A stretch of 64,000 nt of DNA from Lucifuga dentata (GCA_014773175.1 VXCM01001313.1:1-64000), one strand, 5' to 3'; shown: positions 38,796 to 52,794, counted from the first letter of the stretch. Translations and numbers: made by a program. Notes: generated by a model from the letters alone, not told the origin.

Positions 38796-41700
38796 TCAGT
38801 TATGGTCCACCTCATCGATAGTGGGGGTGTTGTAACTCTGGAACAGTGGCTGCATAAAGAGGCCCAACGTCCCAATCACGCACACCAACACAAAGATCCA
38901 CAGGAAGAGGCGATCGATCACCATGGCCACGTATTTCCAGTCCTCGATGATCTACAGAGAGAGTGACCCACATACACAATTTTATCACTCGCAATACTCA
39001 TATGATAGATTGCATAAAAGATCAAATCAATGACATAACAAAGGCAGCGGGCACATACAAAAACACACGAATCAACATGCAACCTGTCTTCCTCCAGACA
39101 CCCACCCCTTCATCATCATCTTCGCTCTTCATTTTCTCAGCAACATAGTGCACTCCATCCACAGCCTCCTCCATATCAATGTTGCTCTTGAGCGTCATCC
39201 TTTTCCTGAACTCTGAATTCTCTGACAGATCGCTGATCTTGCAGCCGTAGCGTTTGGCTGACTCCTCATTCACATAGAAGGATGAAGAGGAATCTGACAT
39301 TCCTACTGAACTTCCTGTAGCCCCGTCCACCCCACGCAGCTTATGATCAGAGTAAGATCCCTGCTGGTGCTTTTTCCGGAACCGCTCGCGGATGTTGGAG
39401 CTACCTGGTCTCCGCATAAATAGGTAGGAAGGGAGCTGGTAGAGGAAGACACGCTTGACCCACGGAGGCATTGTGTGTGTACTGGGGGAGCGATGGTGCA
39501 CGTTGAGGACACACACACTGGTGACAATGGAGAAGGTGACCAGAACCATGGTAAACATCAGATACTTCCCAATCAGAGGCACTGCTAACGATGTAGGTGG
39601 CACGATTTTTGAGATAAGGAGTAAAAACACAGTCAGGGCCAGGAGGACAGAAATACACAGGGTCATCTTCTCACCACAGTCTGATGGGAGGTAGAAGACC
39701 AGAATAGCCAGAGAGGTGATGAGGATGCAGGGAATGATCAGATTGATGGTGTAGAACAGAGGTTTCCTCTTGATGATAAAGTCATAGGTGATATCCAGGT
39801 ACTTGATGTCATCAGGGTCTTCGTTCTTACGTCCAGGCAGTGAAATGATATCCCATTCTCCGCTGGGTTTAAAATCGTCGCGACTGGCAAAGTCACTGAG
39901 AAGGATTAGATCGATTTCAGTGTGGTCATATGTCCACGATCGGAATTTGAGGGTACAGTTCTGTTGGTCAAAGGGGAAATCACGGACTTCGATTTTGCAG
40001 GCTGACTTGTAGATTGCTGGTGGGAGCCAGGCTACCTCGCCATTGTTGGAGACCACCGCATTGGAGTAGAAGGAGACTTCATAGGTCCCATCAGCACTGA
40101 CAGCAAGGTGAGGCATGAAAAATGGCAAAAGTGGAAGAAATTAGAGTCAGAATATTAAAAATACTGATTATGGAAAGATCAGTGCAAATTATCTTCTAAG
40201 ATTTGTCTTTCACTCACTCAAACACATTTCACTGCCACCATCAAAAATACTCACAGCTTCAATCTCTCTTCGTTGAGAAGCTTTGCTATCAGAGAGGGTC
40301 TGCAGATCTGACATGCAAAGCTACTGTATGTGGATTGAAAGTTATAGGCTGTTTCTCAACCCCAGGAAAGAACTCTGGACTGGAACACATCTCAGCCACA
40401 TGGAACCAACAGCCTCCCCTCACTTCAAATCTGCTGAGATTGAGTTTTTTCTTCTTCACACCAAGACTGCAAGTGATGCATTATACATGACTGGCCTATC
40501 AATTATACAGTAAGTCAGAAATCTGGCCAATGCATTTGGCCTCTAATGCTTTAAGGAAGGCTGCTGTGGATATGCAGAGGTTTTGTCTGCATGCTGCTAC
40601 CTCTAGTCCCCCAGACTTGGCGAGAGACCTCGACAGACCTCGATCCTTAGTCAGAAAGTTGTGGTGATCATCTGGTCATTTTGCCCCTTCAGCCATCATG
40701 CTATTTATGTGGTCTTTCAGCTGAGCAGCAAACTGTGCTCATAAAAGTTTAATGCCAGTAAGCCCTGTATAAATGGTGGGGAAACACTGCTGACCCAAAC
40801 AGTTATAAAATGCTAAATGCCCACACAGCCGTGAAACTATCAAACTATCACAGTCGGAAAAACTTGCATCTAAAATAGAGTAACAACTTTGTGAACAAAG
40901 ACTCATGAGTTTCTTCCCCAGAGTGGCAGGATGAATCAATGTGGAGAAATGCATGAGCAGCCCTTCCCCCTCCATCATAACCACTACTGAGGTGCCTTTG
41001 AGCAAGGTATCTAACCACAAATGTTCCTGGAGTTGGCCAGCAGATATGCCTGTTGGGAGTGTTCGTGTGATTGTTTTCACAAAGAAAGTAAAGTTATAAT
41101 CTACAAAAAATTCCAGAAGGAAACAGACCCAGGTGTTGACATATAGACCCAAAGGCCCAAAAGCTTTCATGTCTGTCAGATAACACTCCAGTGGATACGA
41201 GCAGGAGGGTTAATTTCTCCTTGGCTGAGCTTTTACAGAATTGGCCTTCCCATGTATTTAGTTTGCCTTCCAGGCTTTTTATTCAGCTGAAAAATTATTT
41301 CTGATGCGCACATACAGTGAAACTCTTCTCTGCTTAAACAAATTAAGTAGGGATGTCCAATAAAAAATATTTTTAAAAAAATAAGAGAGCCTAGTAAGAG
41401 AGCCTAGTAGAGTCTTAAAAAAAAAAAAAGAAAAAAGAAAACAAAAAATTAATATCTGTATGCTTTTCATCAATCACACATATGGCTGATTTTTCATTGC
41501 TATCAGGGATGATTTTTTTATCATATCAAAATACCATGTATTTTACCATGTAACAAATTCAAATCCTACCACATCAGGGCATGGCTCTACAGAAGAGTTT
41601 TTCTCCTTCTGTTGATGATTTTTTGGCAGACTACCTGCTGCACAGTGAACTGCTGCCCTCCACAGTTAGTACAACATATTTCATTTGAAATGGAACCATG

Positions 41701-42124
41701 GAATCTGTATTTTGACAAATCAGATCTTCACAGTTGACATGTGAAAGAACCGGAATGTAATGTGTATTTTATATTTTGCCGGTTTTGATTTTGTAATTTC
41801 TCTCTCATGATCATAAGAGTGACAAGTGAAGTAAAATGGTGACATAAGAGGATATGAGAGAATATTTTGGGAAAGTTGAGTTTTTGTAACTATTATTAAA
41901 GATGTTTAGATAAAGATTCTCAGTCATCCAGGCGGTAGATATGTTGTATGAAAATTTCAACAACAAAAAAAATGAAGTTGGGAAAAAAAAAATTTCATTT
42001 TTGACAGACAAAGTCATTTGGATGAATGGTGAAAAGTTTCAGAATTAAAAACTTGAATCCTGTTGACCTGATTGAGTTTTCATACAACATACTATTAAAG
42101 ATCATTCTGTTGACTACCACTCAA

Positions 42125-42157
<33 letters not shown>

Positions 42158-42748
42158 CCTGCACAAGGTAGTCGTACTTGTTGTACAGGACGATGTCTGG
42201 GAGCCAGATATGTTGTGATGGGAGTCGGATCTTCTTAATTCCCTGATACTCGTCAGGGTCCCACATTAGTCTGTAGTCATTCCATACCTGAAGAAGGAGT
42301 ATACACGCATACACACACACACACACAAACACAACACACACACAACAGAGATATACAAAAAATCAAAAACATCACGTCAACAGAAACAAAAACACAACCA
42401 AAATCCACCATGAGGACATAATTAAATCCATATAAACAGAAACATACATCAATGTGTTGGTTCAAGCATACCAGCCATATAGACACCACACACAACACAC
42501 TCATTCCGTTCCTATCTGGAAAACACACATTTTAAACAGTAGTTTGCTGACGTATATGCCATCAGTTGAAGTAACCAGTGAACCAGCTGAATGTCTCTCC
42601 ACATTATCTCTGAACTGCTGCACATTCAGACAGTCTCTGCCTGAGCTCGAGTGTGTGTACATGATGGTGCATCTGTGCATTTGTGTGCATGTGTACTTAT
42701 GATTAATATGAGTCAGATGCTGAGTGGTAGTGGTTTGACTTGGCCTGA

Positions 42749-42784
<36 letters not shown>

Positions 42785-44338
42785 ACAATTAGGGACACAA
42801 ACCTGAGTCAGCCAACAGTTGGTGGTCATGATCTGCTCCCTCTCGTTCTGAAACACAGACAGATGTTTGTACAGATGTGGATGACTGAAAATATGGCCTG
42901 AGTGTGGCAGCAGTGGTTGAACTTCTTTTTGAAGAAATAATCTTCACCATCTGTGCTGTTGAATTATTATTCTTGCTATGAATTATAACAACACCTAATC
43001 TGAGGGGGATAGAGTAGTATTTTATGAATCCCCTAGGGGAAATCTCAGTGTTGCAGCAGCAATTACAAGAAACACACACACTGAGGTAGGTAAAAGACAA
43101 AAAAGATAGAACACTGATGCTATACTAAATAAAGTACAACAGAAAAGAGTATTTAAAAAAATTAAAGCAAGCTATTGCTATTAATGTGCAAATTGAACAT
43201 AAAAATGTGCAAATTTGCATTGTGCATTTCAACTCATNGCTATTGCTATTAATGTGCAAATTGAACATAAAAATGTGCAAATTTGCATTGTGCATTTCAA
43301 CTCATAGGCAAGTAAAAGACAGAACACTGATATTATACTAAATAAAATAGAAAAATGTGTAGGAACTTAAAGACGGATATTGTTATGTGTGCAAATAAAA
43401 TGTAAAATACAGCAGTGCACAAGAATGAGAATTCAACAAAATCTTAAGATGCTATATCCTGGCTCAAGCTTATTTTTTCTTATCCGAGGAAAATAATCAT
43501 ATCAAGCACTCTACATAGTAGGTGACATATTAGTTCTCAATCTCTTCTCAAGCTTAACAAGTGATTTTTCCTTTAAGGAGCCCTGAAAGTTGTATTTTAA
43601 AATCAGTAAGCGCAGTAAAATAATACAAATGAACTTGGAGAAGTTTGAGTTTTCTCACCACATTGATCAGCTGAGCTAGAGACACCTGGATGTAAATGGT
43701 GACCTGCTGGCTGTTGTTGACAGCCGGTCTGATCAGCTTGTTGTAGCGCTCCGGTGACAACAGGTGACTCACCAGACGCTCCTCCACCTCTGCACACAAG
43801 GCAGCTGCACACAAACACACACACAAGTAAACACACAAACACACAAGTAAACAACTGGTTAAGACATTAATGATGTTGCTGTTCTTTGCTGAATCACCTT
43901 TACAAGCAGTTTTAACACGGTTTTAAAAAGGCATTTATAAATGTTGGTGCAGTGTGTAATTTGTAACATGTAAGTTGTATCTGGTCTTACTGCTTATCAG
44001 CTTTGACCTCAAAATTTTACTTTTTTATTTTCCTAACCTTGTTTTGAGCATAACAGCCTGGTTCAATGTCTGCGCAAAATAAAACACAGCAAAATGCTAT
44101 TAAATCAGCTTCTGATGCAGCTACCCAGCTACTGCTAACTCAGTCTTGATTATTAGTGGAGTAAAAGCACACTAATGAGGAAAAAAACTGTCAGGAACAC
44201 ACACACACACATGCCCAGAGCAGTAGTAAGTGAAGCGATGTTTAAATCTCGTGCTGCAATGTCTGACCAGTTTGATGCTGTGGCATGCTGCTTCTGCCTC
44301 AGTGTAATGATGGTGTAATGAGTGTTTGTGTAATGAGA

Positions 44339-44372
<34 letters not shown>

Positions 44373-45736
44373 GNNNNNNNNNNNNNNNNNNNNNNNNNNN
44401 NNNNNNNNNNNNNNNNNNNNNNNNNNNNNNNNNNNNNNNNNNNNNNNNNNNNNNNNNNNGGGGGTAATCTTATGCACATCTCTGAGCTCATAAACCCATC
44501 AGATGTGATAGTGTATTTAGTGACAGTCCAACAAACATAAACACACATCCACCTATTTAGCCCCCCACCCCCCACTATTTCATACATTGCATATTTTGCA
44601 TGACAACATACATGCAATCTGCAGCTCTTATGACAATAATGAGTCACATTTGAATACACACACACACACACACACATGGCCGCGGGACTGATTTCATCAT
44701 GAAAAATGTCTGACAGGGTCACAGAGCTTTAAGTGATAGTGGGTATAAACTAGAAACGCTGCCAGAGTTTGATGCAGTTTGTGTAAAAGCTGCAGTTAAA
44801 ACTAGTTTTGGCTTCATGCTGCAAACTCTCCTCTCTTTATTCAAAACTTTAAGCTAAATATGACTGTGAATCTGTCAATAGGCACAAAAAAAAACCCCTT
44901 TCCAGAGAGTCTGATTTCACTTATTCTCTTTCCATAATCATATCTGCTCTTCCTCTGTCTATAACGATTATTGGCAAGCTGAAAATCCAGATTTTTTATT
45001 ATATGATCATGGATTTACTGAGTAGTCGAGTTTATCTGCCATGGTTTCCTTATGTGCTCCTATACAAACACACAGTATAGACACACACATTCTCTCTATG
45101 ACACACACACTCTCAAAGCTTTCTCTCTTGTGTTTGTGTTACACCTGTTCAGTTCTGTGTAATATTTTATTTATTTCTATGTTTCTTGTTTTCTGGAAGG
45201 CATGTGTGAAAGCCCTGTATAGACCCTATGAAAAAAACTGTACTTAATATAACTCTCTCAGTAACATGTCCTTAACTCAACAAGCCAAAGATTTAAGTTT
45301 TTGGTCATTTATAGAGAATTAAAATGAAATTATGTCATTGGTTGATATATTTGGGCGTGGCATCATTTAAGGTTTGGATTATTTAAGTGCAAGGAGATGT
45401 GGATTAGTTTAACATTCTTCTAACCAAGGAAACATATGACACATGGCTCCAGGTTCAACCAACACAAGCACAACATTTTCACTATGTATTAATAAACATT
45501 CATATTAAAACAGAGTAATATTCTACATTTGGTCACTTGAAATTAACTTTGAATACACACACACACACAGGCCTTCATCTAAACAAGACACAGGAAATGT
45601 CTCCAGTGTCTGAGTGACCAAAACATGACACCAAACCCTGAGAGCAAATGTCTGAAACACAGAGATCTGCCTGTCTGGATTAGACAGTGACAGGAGACAG
45701 AAGAGAGAAGCAGAGAACAAGACACACATGCGCGCG

Positions 45737-45784
<48 letters not shown>

Positions 45785-47680
45785 ACAAGCCAAAATGACA
45801 ATATCAAAGAATAACCCCTCTGCATCATGATAGCAATTATTAGATTAATATAATAATCTGATAAAATTAAACAGCTTGTATTGTTCTATATATGTAAGTT
45901 AAAGGCCTGGGCACTGGGATAAGAAGGAAGGGGGAGGAAGACGTTTGGGGTACAAAAAAGAAAAAATGTTTCAAAGAATGCTGATGTTAACTTTGCTGGT
46001 TCTAACTGTTCTGAACATCTTTCCAAAAAAAAATAATAATAATAATAATAATTAAACAGGTTCACTTTTGAATAGTCCGGCATTTATTCACTGTGTAGTG
46101 CTGTTGTTTAGATTAGATTAGATTAATAGACACAGACAGACAGACAGACAGACAGATAGACAGATAGACAGACCAGAAGTTTGTGGCCACCCCCAGATTT
46201 AAAAAAAATGTATAATCAGTACACTGTTTGTTTTACAATTTATTGCACAGGAAATGACAAAAATATATAAAATAAATGTAACTAATTAGTTTTCAAGAAG
46301 ACTTTGTCAGCAACAGCACATTATGTAGCCACTATGGCTTAAGAAATTATTTTTAATGAAGGCATGCCCAATCTGTATTAGTGGACTGGCACTCCAGTTG
46401 CGTTCCAACTCCCTTTCTGATGTGTTTTAACATTCTATTCAATAACCTGCTGTCTGCCTTCTCCCACATCATTTTGGGATTAANTGATGTGTTTTAACAT
46501 TCTATTCAATAACCTGCTGTCTGCCTTCTCCCACATCATTTTGGGATTAATTTGCTATGTAGTCACGTTAAATCTGGGGGTGGCCTCAAATTTCTGGCCT
46601 GTAGTGTACGTGTGCATGCTGTGTACAAAATCACGAATTTATACACTTTTAGTTCTGCCATCAAACACATACTTTATCCTGTACCTTTAACAACCTTTCT
46701 AAAGGAATAATTTGAGCATCTCATAAAAATTGTGATGCTGCGTAGTTTGTTAACTGAATGAAGTCAATTTACCTTTAAAGCATTCAAAGTGATTTCACTG
46801 TATAGTCCAGAATGAAATGGCTTCTACCTTCCCATCTCTCTGGCTGCTCTCTGATTTTTTTCTAAGAGAAATAAAGGATGTCATATTGCCTTAAAAATGT
46901 AAAGGGTGGCATAAAAATAAAACCAGCACAAAAAATTAATAACCTGTGAAAGGGAAATGACTTAATGTGACTCCTGGAAATGTACAGTATGTGCTGTATA
47001 TGGTGATATAAGGTACTGGGTTTTACAGTAAATGCTGTAAAGGAAGAAGAAAATATGAGATGTGTATGAGGTGATGCAAGTGCAGACACAGCATTAGGGA
47101 CCCGACCAGCATGTCTCATCACACATGTATGCACATATGCACACACGCACACACACACACACTCCTGACCGCCCTGCTGCATTCTCCCGACCTTAATAAT
47201 TCATTGCCACAAAAATAAAACCACCATCATCTCACAAGCACAGAGACTCAAACACAATCAAAGCTTATTCTTGCTCTTTCTCAACTGGGCAAAATATATA
47301 CTGTAGCTAATTTTCTATCAGAACATACATATATAAGTGGAAAAACCTGGCAAAACATTACTGAGTTTTATTCATGCAAATTGAAGAACAAAGAGAAAAT
47401 GTAGATAAATTCTACAACCTTCTTCTTTGGTGGTTGTAGGGTTCAGAAAGTAAATTATTCAATGCCTCGTCACTGGGGTGGGTCTTTCAGATGCTAAAAC
47501 AATTTGGTCTTGCTTAGTACACTACCCAAGTCGGCCTTGTCATAAAATCCAGCCATGTGCCATCCAAATTCATCCACAACAATGGTCAACCACATTTCCC
47601 ACAGGATAATATACTGCCACAGACTTTTCTGTTTAAGGTTTGTGTTTGGCTTTTTGCTCCAGTGGTTTTTCTCTCTTTAA

Positions 47681-47720
<40 letters not shown>

Positions 47721-47916
47721 TGTGAAACATATGATGCGTTTCTACATTTTTATTCAGTCTAACAATAAAAATTGTTAGACTTGCAGCAATTCTCCTGTCT
47801 GCCTCAAACTTTCCCTTCTCTCTGCTGCTTGTATTCTAAACACCAGTGACAGCAACATGTGCATGTTGATTGCAGGAGGGAGATGATGGTGGTGTAGCTG
47901 TCTCTGGCTTGAAATG

Positions 47917-47966
<50 letters not shown>

Positions 47967-50007
47967 GCTCTCAGTGCAATAGCTATGCATTATTATGGAA
48001 TGTTGACTCACTGATGCTGGACCCTCTTGAATGAGCAAACATCTGTCATTGTAAGTAAAGCAGATTTTAAATGTGTGAGAAACAACAGCAAAGAGTGACA
48101 ACATAATGCCAATGAGACAAGGAGAAAAAACATAAAACTGTCCCGTGCATTTCTAGTCACCCAAATGCAAAAAAGCTGCACCCGGGGGCTATAGATGAGG
48201 GGAGTCATGGTAGTGTGAGGGTTTTGTGCAACACGCTATGCACAGTTAGCGTGTGGTTTCCCCTGGTGCACTCCTGGGCTTTGTGCAAGCATTTAATGAG
48301 CAAAACATAATCCATGTTCACTGTAGCACATATTAGCACACTCACCATTTACTACTGCATGCAGCTGCTACTGAGAGACACGGAAATGAGGATCTGAGAC
48401 AGAAGCGGTGATGGAACAAACGATTACACCATAGGGGTATCAGCAAAGCAGTGAGGAGAAGACTGAAAAAACTCAGAACAGAATAAAAACAGATTAAATG
48501 CAAAGTGCAGCAAGATAAAGAGGCTGCAACAGAGAGAGAAAATAAGAGAGGACTACTAGATATGAGAGATTGTGACAGTAATGCATGCCAGTGAAGTGGC
48601 CACCTGGATTAAGTCATTTTCATTGCACTGCACCACAGTGTCTCTGCTGCAGAAGAGTTAAGCCTATAGTGTAAGAGTAAGCCTGAGAGAGAGACAGAGC
48701 TGATAGAGGAAATGGGTAAAGCAAATGGATTATAAAGAAGGAAGGAAGGAAGGAAGGAAGGAAGGAAGGAAGGATGACCTTCACATCAAATGTTCCCAAA
48801 TTTTGACAAAAATTAATCAGTTCTGTTAACTTCAGGTATTGTTTTTCTGGGGTTCTACAGCAAAATGCAAAAGTTAAATGCAAAAAGGATACTCAAACAA
48901 ATAGGAAAACTGGCCTTTAACCTCACAGAGAATGTAAGGTTTATGCTGTTTTAGTTTATACGTTGTAATAATGAAGGAATATACTCACCCATTGCTGTTA
49001 CAAAGTCTCAGAAATTGCAATTTGCTGTGATTTTTAAACCCTGTTTGGGCTAATGGCCACTTTTCTATGGCTATAGGAAAACGAACCTCAGTTGAATTAA
49101 AAAAAAAAAAGGTCAATCAGTCAATCAATAAATTCAACATATTCTATGTATTCAGTGAAACAGTGCATAATGGAGTTGACCCAGTTCAACCCAGCAATCA
49201 GATCACGCAGGAACAAATTATTTCAGCAGCACAGATTCCAAATTGTCAAAGTCAGGATGAGCAGTTCCACGATTTACGCTTCAGCGTAAATCTCTTTTAA
49301 ACTGAATCAAAATCCTTCCAGAAATTTCCGGCAATAAAGTTACTTCTCACAACTGCAAGCCAGCCCACACTTATTATCATCACAGGGCCTTACAAACTTC
49401 AGGCCATTAGGCACAGCGTGGGCCACAACATCCATTAAACCGTTTCATCACGCAGATTTAAACGCCGTCGCGTTTCCCTCATTAGCATCTCATCATCCTT
49501 CCTGTTTAATGAGTCGTGTGAAGGGAGACCACCGTGCCAATGGCTTAAAATTTGTTATGTGATTTGTTATAGGTTATGGCTACACAAAAGCAGAGTGATC
49601 TGTCAAATATCCCACACCAGCGTCCATTAAACCCACTCTGATCGTTAATTGAGGCGTGCTGGAAAATCACGTGACGCACCGAAACGCCATGGCTGAGCTG
49701 TTTTCTGTTTTTGAGGCCAAAAGTTCACCAAAACTGCAATTCACTCCCTGCGGTATTTTGAGAAATAAATGTTACATGCATGTAAAACAACTATTTAATT
49801 TAATTTTAAAGATAGGCTTCCCACGCCGATTTTTAGTAGATCCCAATGCCATTAAATGGACATCGCTGTGTGACCCTGATAAAGCCTGTACGGAAAATAG
49901 GCTACCGACCGTGCTGTCCCGTTCCGGTAGGGAAGAATTTGAAAGGATTACTCACTTGCCACGGTGACAACCAGGAGAGCCAACGCTGCTTTCACCGGGG
50001 CTGCCAT
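38796..50007 (-). CDS. chrnb5: Neuronal nicotinic acetylcholine receptor beta subunit, beta-2/beta-4 type, probably beta-5 (six exons)
   Basis: Complementary-face (non-alpha) subunit of neuronal nAChRs. Exons in transcript order: 49956-50007, 43659-43804, 42803-42847, 42178-42287, 39106-40096 and 38796-38951, giving 499 residues. There is a signal peptide (about residues 1-18), a Cys-loop at C151-C165, no vicinal Cys pair in loop C ([17 protein letters not shown]), the M2 sequence [19 protein letters not shown], and the M4 flank [18 protein letters not shown]. These are diagnostic of the beta-2/beta-4 clade. Residues typical of beta-2 ([12 protein letters not shown]) mix with ones typical of beta-4. 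Beta-2 and beta-4 sit at other loci in vertebrates, beta-4 with alpha-3/alpha-5. A third member, CHRNB5, was described by phylogeny and synteny as lost in mammals. Adjacency to alpha-6/beta-3 makes beta-5 the best name. The family call is certain; the paralogue call is inferred. The exon 2 acceptor could alternatively lie 15 bases downstream. Confidence 0.85.
40097..42177. other. chrnb5 intron 4
   Basis: 2.1 kb, mostly unremarkable; contains the diverged palindromic repeat at 41905-42085 and a CA run at 42131-42153 ending 24 bp before exon 4's donor side. Confidence 0.7.
41905..42085. repeat. Diverged, shorter copy of the palindromic repeat family at 1104-1682
   Basis: Contains TCATTTGGATGAATGGTGAA followed by TTTCAGAATTAAAAACTTGA, matching 1568-1610, and GATTCTCAGTCATCCAG matching the outer flank. 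It lies in chrnb5 intron 4, about 90 bp from exon 4. Confidence 0.65.
43083..43345. repeat. Diverged tandem repeat in chrnb5 intron 2
   Basis: GTAAAAGACA...GAACACTGAT...TATACTAAATAAA occurs at about 43090-43135 and again at about 43311-43352. The apparent spacing is inflated by the assembly duplication around 43238. Confidence 0.5.
43171..43305. other. Assembly join: 67 bp duplicated on both sides of n at 43238
   Basis: 43171-43237 and 43239-43305 are identical. Confidence 0.9.
44374..44459. other. 86-base assembly gap at a GT microsatellite
   Basis: A run of n flanked by (GT)n from 44342 and by G runs on both sides; in chrnb5 intron 1. Confidence 0.99.
45730..45783. repeat. (CA)n microsatellite in chrnb5 intron 1
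   Basis: GCGCAC start followed by about 24 CA units. Confidence 0.95.
46171..46608. mobile_element. Short non-autonomous DNA transposon, Tc1/mariner-like
   Basis: The left end GACCAGAAGTTTGTGGCCAC (46171-46201) and the right end (46569-46599) form 31-bp inverted repeats with a few mismatches. The right end runs into GTAGTGTA, consistent with a TA target. The interior is non-coding. The left side abuts an ACAG-type microsatellite. One 66-bp stretch is doubled by the assembly join at 46484. Confidence 0.65.
46418..46550. other. Assembly join: 66 bp duplicated on both sides of n at 46484
   Basis: 46418-46483 and 46485-46550 are identical. Confidence 0.9.
47685..47718. repeat. Poly-A run in chrnb5 intron 1
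   Basis: 34 consecutive A; no recognisable retroposon body was identified on its left. Confidence 0.9.
47921..47965. repeat. (CT)n microsatellite
   Basis: About 22 CT units. Confidence 0.95.
48736..48774. repeat. (GGAA)n microsatellite
   Basis: About nine GGAA units. Confidence 0.95.
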
Positions 50008-52760
50008 CGCTTCTCCCCTCCAGTGCGACACACACACACACACGAAAACTTGCAGAAGAAGAGTGTTTCTCAGTTCTTCTTTCCTTTCTGCCTTCGATGT
50101 GAAGCGAAGAGGTAAAACAAAACGAAAACGAGAGCGTGGAAAGGGTGGGGATTCACCGTGGCAGATTCATTCCAACGCATTCCGTAGATGCTGATCGGTA
50201 GCAGAGGACTGAGTGTGTGAGTGGAAAGATGAGGAGCTTTGTGCAGAGCGCACCGAGCCTCCGCCGCTCCTGGAGCTGTGATTGCGCACGCAAAAACCGG
50301 CCGTCAGCGCACAATCCCTTCTCCTTCATAGATGTTTAAAGGTTTTCTTCGGGAATATGGCCTGGAACTTAATCGAAATACGCCAGTTATGTTGTCATCA
50401 AAGCGTCGATTCCGCAGATAAAAGATTTAAGCAGTCCGGTCTTAGTGCCGCCCTGTCTGCCCGGTGCGCTCCCTCCCGTCAGGTGATGGTTTCATGGTTT
50501 AACTTTTTCCCCTTTTAATCCACAGAAGCTGACTTCTGTTAAGTAAATACGAAGACATGTAACACCAACAGCCTTCATCTTTATCTTTCCAATCAAAGGA
50601 TACTACTAAAAGTTTTGGTCACAGTAACTTCATTAACATTAACCTTTTGTGGTGGTCAGAAGGGAGCCAGTATAAAAGAACAAATGCGTTTTGGGTTAAG
50701 CTGTGGTTGAAACTAGTATAAAGAATTTTTTTTGAAGTTTTATAATCCATCAAGAGTTTTTAAAAAGTAAAGTCACTAAATTCAGACAGCAAAGACAGCC
50801 TGTCAGCACAGGCCTGTTATCAGCATGAAGCACATTGTGGTTTAGTACGTTGGATTGAGCCATTTCTTCACTGAGGCTGCAGCGGTTGGGTGAGAATGAG
50901 GGGATGGGGCATGATATTAAAATCCTTTAGGTCTTAGCACCTTGCCATTTATATATTTATAGAATCCAGTGACTGTGATATTTCAGTTGATCCCTGTGGG
51001 GAAATTGTGTTTTGTATTTCCCACCATGACCAAAGAGGTCAGAGGTCATGGTCAGCTGTGGGCCAGCACAGCAGAACTGTGGAAACTTGTGTCTTTATGA
51101 TTGAGCAGGTTGGACTGACTCTGCTCAGTTGAAAAACATTACAGTAAAATAAAAACACCCATTCAAATATGGGACAGCATATGCGATGTATGTGGAAAAA
51201 GCCAAAACCATCAATCATTGTCTGGATTCATCATAAGATAAAACATGCATTTACATGATGTATTAATTATACCCCCAAACTATTAATTATTGTACATCTA
51301 ACCCAGAAATGATACGCTGCATTGCTCTAACAGATCAGCATGTGAGCCATAACAGACATTACTTTCTACACACAGTGTGGTAACGTGTCTTCAGCTGGTG
51401 GGTCATTGGTCTGATCTGGTATTATAGAATGTTATTGGTGTGAACAGATCCAGAGGTCCTTTTGGAAATGTGTGGACAGATGAGGAAGAGACAAACAGGG
51501 AAGGGCAGGAGTAAGGCATGCCCTAGTAGGCTCCACAAAAAAGACTCAGCCGTGACTAGATATCACAGGCTCAATTTCCTGTATAACTGAAACGTTTCAC
51601 AGTTCATTCATTATCGCACAGACACCACAAAATTAACCCCAAGTCACAGCTTCAAATGTACAAAAATCATATTAGCCCCAATCACTCCCGATTACATCAT
51701 CACCTTAGCAAAATGTGAGCTTTCCACCTCCCAAAGTCCCAGCTTGTCTCTCCTGATGAGCATTATCTCTGCATCCTAAAAGCAATAGAGAGGAGCAGAG
51801 GGAGGCCAAATCTAATCAGAGCTACTTACTGATTGTGGGAATTGCTGGGACTTAGGCAAGGGCTCAGCAAGAAAACACACACCCAAACACACCCAAGGCA
51901 AAATCCATAAACACTTTTTTTCAGCTGCTCTGTTCTTATTAACATAACTGATGGCTGGAAGCAAACATGATTTCATTACAGCATTTGTGAGTACTCTGGA
52001 TATTTGTAAGGAGATTTGTGAGGAAAAGCATGAATAAAATGCTTTATTTTTATCAAATATAAACATTCCGAGTAATTTATCAAACATTTGCAAAGTTTTT
52101 GAGAGGCATATGTGTTCTGTTTTCAGCTTTTTCACACAATTTCATAACTTATTGTCCAGGAAACACTTAGAGTTACACTGTGTTGATAACATTAGATTAT
52201 AACTACAATATTCTTCCCAAACCGGTCAAAGAGTCTCTGCTTATTTTCCATGGTCAGTCACAAAGTGATTATATACCGAATAATGAATTAATAAAATAAT
52301 AAAACCATATTCCATAGGCTTGTTTTGCTCACTTTTTTCTTTCACTAAAAAAGTCAGTGCATGTGTGTTCTGTGTGCTCATATTATGGCTGAGTATGTTT
52401 GTGTCTACGTGCTAATAGTTAGGCTGAGCTGCAGGTGTGTCTTTACAGTTCATATTTCTAGGTTGCCATGTGCACTCATGTGAACATGAACACTCATAAA
52501 TAATACAGTTTTCTGTATCGCAGGTCTTTTCCTGGAATCTTTTCCGCTTCCCTATGCAGTGAACCACAGCATGCAGTAGGTGGATCTGTCTCCATCACTG
52601 GATTGGTTACTCACTTGTGGCTAATTAAGTTAAATGAATGATGAATAGATTCAAATGGCCCACAGCATCATTTTCACCTTCTGCTTGGACTGTAAATCAG
52701 GTTGATGGGAAATGTGGCAACAGCTGGCAGCTGGTAAAATAACACCAGAGATGTTTTAGG

Positions 52761-52794
<34 letters not shown>

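Larger units (their letters stand above)
43805..49955. other. chrnb5 intron 1 (6.2 kb)
   Basis: Holds the 86-base gap, CA, CT, A and GGAA microsatellites, the Tc1-like element and, near exon 1 (49400-49700), a GC-richer stretch with several TAAT/ATTA motifs. No coding sequence recognised. Confidence 0.65.

Noticed and set aside
39303..39694. Plus-strand open frames opposite the nAChR large exons (also 5148-5584, 17700-18778)
   Set aside because: They are antisense shadows of strongly conserved coding exons, lacking any family similarity or splice logic.
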